DNA of 64,000 nt from Tricholoma matsutake (taxonomy: Eukaryota; Basidiomycota; Agaricomycetes; Agaricales; Tricholomataceae). This document shows positions 56,737 to 64,000 of the stretch, one piece after another. The stretch lies in NCBI GenBank assembly GCA_026075535.2, contig AP026547.1:3286001-3350000 (forward strand), in the 5' to 3' direction. The first letter of the stretch is position 1. Each line of letters opens with the position of its first letter. The position numbers and the translations under genes are program-made. The notes beneath the pieces are model-generated. The model had not been told where the DNA came from. It saw only the letters and a program-made list of their open reading frames with translations, and ran no database searches.

Positions 56737-57330
56737 GGTGAGCCAAAGAACGGGGGTAAGGGTTTGCAAGGATGTTGTAGATGTGCCTTGGCTCAGTTAA
56801 CTGCAGCCAAGGAGTTGCAATGTGGTGGTCAATGACTAGATGAAATGACAGTCATACAAGTCATGTCACATTTGTGACACAGATCCATCTGTGCCACCCA
56901 ACAAGTTCACCTCCGAGACATTGGATTCGATCTGGATTAACCTGAGGCTTGATGATTCATTGGCATTAACACAGCAAATTGTTGGCTTCTTCTACCTCGA
57001 TTATCCTGTCCACTTCCTTTGCTCACCTACGCTGCAAGTATCTTCCTGTTGGACTCCAAGCTTCAAGTCAGCATCTTCGATGATCTGGATCATCCTGAGG
57101 CCTGATGATTTGTTGGCATTAATGCAGCAAATTGTTGGCTTCTTCTACCTAACCTATCCTGTCTACTTCATTTACCCACCTCCGCCTGCATGTATCTTCC
57201 TGTCTCCATTTACTTGTTTTGCAATGAGTCTGTTGCCCACTGATCTGGGTTCTTGTTTACCTGCTTTCTGGTTGCATCCACATATTGTTCTTTTGGTCAA
57301 ATTAGGTAATTCTTGTTTGGTTTTCAGAGA
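56737..57330. repeat. Duplicated segment upstream of the transposase
   Basis: Two copies of about 155 bp share GGCATTAAnnCAGCAAATTG and TTGTTGGCTTCTTCTACCT (near 56963 and 57113). GGCATTAA recalls the repeat in the 34-kb spacer. This region probably contains the transposase promoter. Confidence 0.55.
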
Positions 57331-59109
57331 ATGGACAATGACATTGGAAATACAAATCCTCATTGCATGATGACATACCACCAATTTCCTATAAGTGAGT
57401 CTCAAATCCACTCTTTTCCTCAGTTTTCATCTCATCTCTTTCTCCTACAGGCTGCTTATGCTCATGTTAACACAGCATATCTTTCTGGCCCTTTACCAGT
57501 ACCCTCTTCTCTTCCAGTCTCGCCATTCCCATTCCATTCCATGCCCTCCTGCAAGGGAGAGTTCCTCTGTGTTTGCCTGTCTTGTGCTGCTGCATGTGGT
57601 AATGATCCTGCTGGAAAACCATTGGGGCACATATTTCCACTTTCACAGAAACATGCTCATCTTGCTTGCATCAAAGCTGAACATGATGCTATCGAAGTTC
57701 AGATGGCGCATGTACAGGACACAGGTGTTCCCAACAGAATTTTTGCCTTGACGCTTATGGATGAGGGCCCTAATATGGAGACTCAACCTGACAAACTGTG
57801 GACATCATGCCTTGAATATCAGGACAGCTCTACACAGCCTGTTTTCTCTGAAGCCATGCTTATTGCAGATAGTATAGTGGAGAGCATGGGCTGCCTTCCC
57901 ACTGGAATCAACCAGCCTATACATTCAGCTCCTCAACCCCGCAATATTTTCCCAACATTGGACCTTAGTCCACCTCCCCAGAAATGTTATGAGCAACATC
58001 TTGCCAAGAGAGAAAAGAACAGGTGCACTGTAAAGGTGCCCAAGGTTTTGATGAACCTTGAGTCACAAACGACTGCTTGCTCTGAAAAGCTGTCGACAAC
58101 CTTTTCTAACAGACTCAGTCTTCAGACATTGAAATCCATTGACATGGAATTATCTCTCGTCATGGTCATCCTGTCAATTGTGTTGCAGCTGGCCTTCAAA
58201 AGACAAGGTGCTGCTTCCTTTGCAGGGGCACAGATCATCGATGGGATTCCTAGGACAATTGACACGGTGTTGTCTAAATTCAATCTCGATGGTCAATGTA
58301 CAGTATATGCCGTCTGTCCCGCATGTCATTGCACTTATGAGCCCAAATTTGACCTGGGTTTGAACATAGCTGTCTACCCTTCATGGTGCTCAAACAAACC
58401 CAATCCTGACTCTGACGCATGTGACAAGCCTCTACACCAAGCCACTCCCCACAATGATACAGCCACCACAAAGCCCATCAAGACCTTTGTCTATCATCAC
58501 TTCCATGATTATCTTGCTGGATTACTTTCTCGTCAGGACATTGAAGAACTCATGGACCATTCATTCAATAATCTTATGAGTTCTATGAAGGATGGTCCTT
58601 CATCACTCATCTGGGATGCATTTCAGGCAGAATTCCTCAGAGACTTCAAAGGTCCCATGGAGGGACGACTATTTGTTGACCGAGGAAACGAAGGCTGCTA
58701 TGTCTTTACATTGAATGTTGATTTCTTCAATGCTGAAGGCCTGACACAGTGCAGGGCACATACCTCATGTGGCATCATATCCTGTGCATGTCTCAATCTT
58801 CCGCTTGACATACGATACAAACCTGAGAACATGTACCTTCCTATCATCCCTGGTCCTTGTGAGCCAAAGCTTCCTGAACTTAATCATTATATACAGCCAA
58901 TTGTGAACAATTTTGTCATTTTGTGGGGGCATGGAGTTCACTTCTCGAAAACTGCTATGCATGCCTCTGGTCAGAACACTCGCAGTGCAATTGGTCTTGT
59001 TGTTTGTGATCTTCCTGGTGCATGGAAAGTTTCTCAGGCAGCCGGTAGTATCAGCAGCCATTTCTACTGCACTGTTTGCAACTGTTATCATCTAACTACC
59101 CTAGGCCGT

Positions 59110-60645
59110 TGATGATGCTCAACCTGGAAACCCAAACAAAACCCACAAAATGGCTTCAGATGGTATAACACGAGTCAGAGGAAGGTTGCAAGGCCCTCTA
59201 GATGTCACCTGTCAGATCGACCGTCAAATAGTCATAAAAGGACTGCTTGTCGAAGCAGTTCGAGGCTAAAAGAATGTGTTTCAAGACTTTGCGATGATTT
59301 TTGAGGGGTTGCAATGATTTGCGAGACCTTGCAATGATTTGCAAGGTGTTGCAATGATTTTCGAGATGTCGCAATGCTTTTCAAGATGTCGTGATACTTT
59401 TCAAAGAGGTTTCGAGGAATTTCGAGTGCGCAGTTATGTTCAGATGCAAGATTGGGGGACTAGACAAGTAGTAGAAGTGACAAAAAGGCTAATCGAGGGA
59501 AGCGAGAGCGAAAATAGCATAATGCAAGGAATTTCAAGGAATTTCAAGGAAGTTTAGCATAAAACACCAAACTTCGGACTGAATAAGACTAAACTGTACT
59601 CTTAAATCACTGTGATCTGGGAGGAAGACGATGACTTTCTTGTTTTTCTTTGTATCTAGTACATCTTTTTATATAAAATAAAGAAAGTACCTAAAAAGGC
59701 TAGAGAACATGAGGCAAACATGTGGAAAACTCGAGGCAAAAGACAATATAAGTACATCAGAACAATAAAGTGAGCCTAGAAGGGGTGAATATAACACATG
59801 ATGAAGAAATAATAAGAAAGAATAGCTAAAACCCGACTGTCCTTGTTATAAATTGAATAGAAGATCGGAAACTGCTTCAAGTGGATTGTATGCGTGCACA
59901 TGCAGTCGAAATGTGTTCGATATACTCAATATAGTGTCCCATGTGTCCACCATGCGTCCGAAGATTATTTGAATAGGAAATACTGTGTCCAACGATGTTT
60001 TTTGAGGTTCGATGTTTTTCGAAGATTTTCGAAGATTCTTCGGACTTCGTTTGTAACCCAATATCAGTGCGATATTGTTCGACAATGGTAGGGAATACAT
60101 CTGGCATGTGTGCGATGATTATTCAGATGGCGATATAGTGTCCGATGTCGATTTTCAATGTTCGACGATGCTCGTGCTGTTCTATCGTGTTCAATACGAT
60201 GCTCGTGATGCTTGACGATGTTCGATCGCGTTTGATATGATGCTCGCGCTGTTCAATCGTGTTCAATACGATGCTCAAAGTCGGTCGAGGAAATATTGGA
60301 CTTGTTCGAAGGCCGATATTGCTGCGATATTGCTTGATACTGGTTCGGAACTTGTCGACAATGCTCCAAGTGTCTATCCTGAGCTGTCCGAAGGTCAGGG
60401 AGTTGTACTATAGCGGCCGAAGGCATATGAAGAATTTCAAGGTGTCGCAAAGAGTTTCGAAGCATTGCAAAGGATTTTGAAGCATTCTCATGACTTTGTA
60501 GAGCTTTGTAGAGCTTCAGAGGGGTTTGTATGGGTTCGTAGAGGTTCATATGGGTTTGTAGAGGTTTGTATGGGTTCGTAGAGCTTCGATGACAATCGTA
60601 GATGTGATTTTCTGAGCTTGAATGACAAGGTGGACCTATCACCTT
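59110..60645. mobile_element. Unclassified insertion without target duplication (copy 2)
   Basis: Splits the transposase between TLGR and VDFDAADW. Joining GGCCGT to GTCGAT restores the frame with no duplication. The ends match copy 1 at 27205. The interior is built of short direct repeats: TTGCAATGATTTG units (59285-59400), TTCAATCGTGTTCAATACGA units (60150-60280) and GGGTTTGTAGAGG units (60510-60590). Confidence 0.65.
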
Positions 60646-60775
60646 GTCGATTTTGATGCTGCAGATTGGACACCCAAGGATGCCACAGAATTGCATCGCC
60701 ATGCTGAAGAGTGGAAAAATGTGCATACTGCGAAGGATCAGGAGAAGGCTTTTAAATTGAATGGGATCTGGTGGT

Positions 60776-61451
60776 TGTAAGGGCAACCTTATGATCAGAG
60801 TCCTAAGAACTCGATACTTGCAAGGGAAAACCAAAGATTAGATTCAATAACTATTGAACAAGGAAAGACCCATACCTTGCAAGGGAAAACCAAAGAGAAA
60901 ACTCTAAGGAGCCCAGTGCAAGGCCGAAGTATATATATGGAAGGCATGCGATGTTCTAAAATACTTGGAGCCCCTTCCATCCTAGCACTAATTCAGATCC
61001 AGGGTCATGTTCCCATTTGGGGAGACAGCCATCAATCAGTGATAGTGTCCGCATCAGGCCATACTTGGTAAGTGGTGTCTGCATCAGGCCATACTCAGTA
61101 AGTGGTGTCCACATCAGGCCATACTCGATAAGTGGTGTCCGCATCAGGCCGTGATTGGTAATGGGCATGCAAAGACATCCTCGATCATTTCCACAGGCGC
61201 AACGATTGCACAACTGGTTTGTGCAAAGGTGCAAACTGCAACAATGGTTTGCACAGGGTATTGACTGCAAGAATGGTGAGAGTACAATAGGGGCTGATGG
61301 ATTGACATATCGGAATGTTTGTAGATGGTTGGCGCAAAAGGTGCCTTGGTGCACAAAAAGGCGCTTTGTTGCGCAAATGTTTGCAGGTGCGCAGAAACAT
61401 TCGCAAATGTGCACCAACCATTGTAGGGGCTTGTAAGGTGTTCCCCTTACA
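60776..61451. repeat. Solo LTR (676 bp) inside the transposase gene
   Basis: Bounded by TGTAAGGG and CCCTTACA, with an exact 5-bp duplication GTGGT (60771-60775, 61452-61456). A TATA-like GTATATATATGG lies near 60931. GTGTCYGCATCAGGCC is repeated four times at 61045-61150. Removal rejoins the transposase reading frame (NGIWW to SELWRLPYW). Confidence 0.85.
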
Positions 61452-61690
61452 GTGGTCTGAATTATGGCGGTTACCCTACTGGAATCCCCCATGGCAGCTT
61501 GTTTCATTTTCAAGAAGTCCTCAACCTAACCACTGCATCTGCCAATGATAAGCCAGATGTTGAACCTGCTTTTCATTATCCGTTTTGTTTGCCGGAAGAG
61601 CATGAGGCAGTTTCGATGTCAGTGAAGGAGCTCAAACAAATATTGGGGATCCATGCACTGCTCATCTCACCCATTGACGTCAATGAGTTG

Positions 61691-62021
61691 TGTAGAGAAT
61701 CGATTCCTAGAGTAGATGAGAATACACTCAGTCGTTGTATAAGTGACTATATTCAACATGTACTATACCTAGAGTAGATGAGAATACACTATAGGTACAG
61801 TAAGTAATCTGTATGGAAATGTACGAGGGTTGACGCTCACCTCAGTCATTGTATAAGTGACTGAGATGGTCGTCCAACTATCTACTGTATATATATAAGA
61901 CCAGCCAGACAAAGGGTAATTGGAATAAAGGTATCTACGAGACGTTTGTCCAAGCGCATCAAAGGGATGTGCTAATATCACATGCATTGGTCAACGCCCA
62001 ATCACAGTGTAGATCTCAACA
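61691..62021 (-). repeat. Solo LTR of a copia-3-related element (331 bp)
   Basis: On the minus strand it starts TGTTGAGATCTACAC and ends TTCTCTACA. It follows the copia-3 LTR in order (TTAGCACATCCCTTTGATGC, a TATATATATA box, CTCAGTC...GACTGAG hairpins, ACTTACTGTAC). An exact duplication AGTTG flanks it (61686-61690, 62022-62026). Removal rejoins DVNEL to SIKESL in the transposase. Confidence 0.9.
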
Positions 62022-63442
62022 AGTTGTCCATCAAGGAAAGCCTATCACTTTTGACTGATAAGTTGCTGAGGAGTAACTTGGGTCCACTTTCCTTTGTTGC
62101 TCGTAATGTTGGTGCTGTTCCAGCAACAGGTCAAAGTGTGAATAATTGACTCGGCGGATCCACACCACTGGGGCGAATTACAAAAGTCTGATGGGCTAAT
62201 GCATTGGTTGATTGGATAGGCTGTGTTTTCACTCCTCACCTCATATAATTAACAAATTGTATAGCGTAGATCTCAACCCATGACCACAGAGACACCCACT
62301 TCACTCAAGATTGCTACCCCAGAGGTGATGAAGCGTATTCAAGATGTCATCGCTAACACCGCTACTCCAAATTGGTTGAATTCGGTACCTTATAACTTTG
62401 GTGATGCTGCTGCAGGCCCACTGAAGGCAGATGAATGGCGGACGATGACAATGGTCTATATTCCTATTGCCCTGATCAGTCTATGGGGGGATGATGGGAC
62501 ATCTCATCCTGCCACTGCCAGATTTAGTCATATTCTTGATCACACAATGGCTTTAGTCTCTGCTGTCTCTGTTGCATGCCTATGGACAATGACTGAAGCT
62601 CGCAGGTCTGCTTTTTGTCATTGCATGGCTATGTGGGTCAGCGGTCTTCAGAAAATTCACTCTGGGAGCAATAACCATGTGAATGGCCATATGGCCCTTC
62701 ACATATACGATTTTCTCTGCCTTTTTGGGCCAGTGCGTTCTTGGTGGTGTTTCCCTTTTGAGCGACTGATTGGGCAATTGCGGTGGCTGCCTACCAATCA
62801 TATGTTTGGTGGGTCTTTGCCTGTATGTGCTCAATTCAGTTCTGACCACATGTAGGTGAACTTGAGCCCACATTGCTTAAATCCTACATCCGCGCTTCCA
62901 AGCTTAGACAGTGGATTGGCAGACGAGACTGTCCCGATTTCATTAAGGAGTGTAAAACAGTTTTCGACAGGGCCTTTGCGACAGAGAAAGGTAGTGATAG
63001 TGTTGATGCACTGCCTGCCTCCACATTTGGCCCAGTTCCTCCTGAGTTGCGTGGGCTTGTCAAAGACTGCAAAATTGCTCTTTGCACTCGACACCAAATT
63101 GGCAGTATTTTTTTTGCACGCTCATCCACACATCTTGGCAATAGTCTCGTTTTATTCTATCCCAGAGGCGATACACGCTTAGTACCCATCCCTGGCTCCA
63201 TCAAGTATATTGTCTCTCCTGCATCAGGCAAGGCACCATTCTATATTGTGCAACGGCAACTTGCAGCGTCGCCCAATATTGTTGATCCTTTCTCTTGCTA
63301 CCCATATTTCAAAGCCAAGATGTATTCTTCAAAGATGAGTGTTGATCTGGAGGTAGTTCACGTTGACTGGGTTGTGTCCCATTTTGCCCGGTGGGAAGTG
63401 ACGCAAGAACATGCTGTTATTCTGAATCTCTCTCGTGTATGA

Positions 63443-63542
63443 TTTCATGTTTTGCTTTCTGATACTTTCTACTACAAACTACAGGAGTAATTCTCATTCT
63501 TCGTAGGGCAAATACGAGGCATAGAGCAGATGGTGGGTAGGT
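63443..63542. other. 3' untranslated region of the transposase gene
   Basis: 100 bp between the stop codon and the inner edge of the TIR. No feature beyond AT-rich sequence. Confidence 0.35.
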
Positions 63543-63989
63543 GATGAACGGGTGATAGGTGGGCGATGGGTGGGCGATAGGTGGGCGATGAATTCAAAAA
63601 CCCTCAATATCACTATTCGGAATTGCATTCCAGCCCAGTTAAAAATGTAGATTAATATTTCCTGTATATTCGGTCCCAGAATCGGGTAAAATATCAATTG
63701 TATTCATTACCATAATTATCAGATTAATATCCAATCTCCGGTATGACACGAAATCTGAATCCAAGTTTTAACAACCATGAATAATATAAACTGTCCCAAG
63801 TGAAGAAATTCTCAATCTTGTGTACATGTAATTTGCACATCTCTTCATTTTCCTACTGCTGGCTGTTCTTTTGGTTTCTTTTTTATTTGGATCTCAACAT
63901 GCAGCGGAATCAGATTGAGTATTTCTTATATTTTATACTATTCTGGATTCAAATTTACCGTGGACTTGAATATTCTAGACCCCGATGTG
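63543..63989 (-). repeat. Right terminal inverted repeat of the Plavaka element
   Basis: Inverted copy of 30331-30775, ending CCCCGATGTG at 63989, followed by TGA. The inner edge carries repeated GGTGGGCGAT units. Confidence 0.88.
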
Positions 63990-64000
63990 TGATGTACATG

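Larger units (their letters stand above)
57331..63442 (+). pseudogene. Plavaka-family transposase, split by three insertions
   Basis: The coding parts are 57331-59109, 60646-60775, 61452-61690 and 62022-63442. The start is uncertain; the frame is open from 57313. A Cys-rich N-terminus (PSCKGEFLCVCLSCAAACG) precedes a long linker. The core then has CPACHCTYEPKF, KTFVYHHFHDYLAGLL, FVDRGNEGCYVFTLNVDFFN, ISCACLNLPLDIRYKPENMY, ARKV-like WKVSQAAGS and YCTVCNCYHLTTLGR. The C-terminal half has FGDAAAGPLKADEWR, NGHMALHIYDFLCLFGPVRS and WWCFPFERLIGQLRWLP. An intron (62809-62855) leads to GELEPTLLKSYIRASKLRQW; the stop is TGA 63440. In the Plavaka family this is a DDE-type transposase. TGA at 62147 and 62189, and a small deletion near 61500 at the usual DSMHC motif, make it inactive. 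Confidence 0.85.
30331..63989 (+). mobile_element. Giant Plavaka (CACTA-type) DNA transposon with cargo genes
   Basis: Termini CACATTGGGGTCTAGAATAT (left) and, reversed at the right, CACATCGGGGTCTAGAATAT start inverted repeats of about 440 bp. The flanks are TGA at 30328-30330 and TGA at 63990-63992, the 3-bp duplication expected of CACTA-type elements. The transposase at 57331-63442 reads towards the right TIR. Accessory genes on the minus strand (30818-40549) read towards the left TIR, and a WD40 gene lies between. Later arrivals are copia-3 (42186-47630), gypsy-B (48683-54729), a hAT-like element (54934-55770), the no-TSD element (59110-60645) and solo LTRs (60776-61451, 61691-62021). Without these the element would be about 18-19 kb. 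That all parts belong to one element is inferred from the TIRs and duplication. Confidence 0.75.

Noticed and set aside
57395..57450. An intron near the start of the transposase
   Set aside because: GTGAGT...CTACAG borders are present, but removing 56 nt shifts the frame into an early stop, so the unspliced frame is kept.
30331..63989. A Starship-type giant element
   Set aside because: No tyrosine-recombinase (DUF3435-like) gene is seen at either end; the transposase is Plavaka-type and the ends have long TIRs with a 3-bp duplication.
1..64000. UGA read as a sense codon in this organism
   Set aside because: The stops are confined to transposon genes. UBA4 and the SH3 gene end at TGA, and CpG decay explains the pattern.

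Overview
The window comes from a transposon-rich nuclear region of a mushroom-forming basidiomycete (Agaricomycetes). Supporting evidence: many short introns (about 46-80 nt) with GTRNGT donors, CTRAY-like branch sites and YAG acceptors; fungal housekeeping genes (UBA4, APC10, an LSB-type SH3 protein, an F-box protein, a GPI-type secreted protein); and Ty1/copia, chromodomain Ty3/gypsy, hAT-like and Plavaka (fungal CACTA-like) elements. The intact-looking gypsy element recalls marY1-type elements of Tricholoma from memory; this is unverified.

Layout. 1-8176 is a nested stack: a copia element (copia-1) sits in a gypsy element (gypsy-A), which sits in an old copy of a second gypsy element (gypsy-B). 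8347-10213 is a TIR element. 10295-18935 is the only host-gene island: F-box gene (-), F-box pseudogene (-), secreted protein (+), SH3 protein (-), UBA4 (-) and APC10 (+); the last two are divergent across 132 bp. 19151-19788, with its upstream part at 30222-30330, is one minus-strand gene. It was split by copia-2 (19794-30216, 5-bp TSD TCCAG) and by a second insertion at 30331. Copia-2 itself carries a 1.8-kb hAT-like element, a 591-bp foldback, a 1.35-kb element without target duplication, and a 1.05-kb hAT-like element inside its 3' LTR.

30331-63989 is read as one complete Plavaka/CACTA-type transposon of 33.7 kb. It has about 440-bp terminal inverted repeats beginning CACATYGGGG and a 3-bp target duplication TGA. 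It carries a block of minus-strand accessory ORFs (30.8-40.5 kb), a plus-strand WD40 gene, a 198-bp tandem array and a plus-strand Plavaka transposase (57.3-63.4 kb). Later insertions, most with exact target duplications, are copia-3, a full-length gypsy-B, a hAT-like element, two solo LTRs and a second copy of the no-TSD element.

Most in-frame stops that could be assigned in the mobile-element genes are TGA at positions where an arginine codon (CGA) is expected. Differences between paired LTRs are almost all CpG transitions (4 of 4 in gypsy-B, 10 of 11 sites in copia-3). Host genes keep CpG and use TGA as a normal stop. This points to CpG methylation decay or a RIP-like process acting on the repeats.
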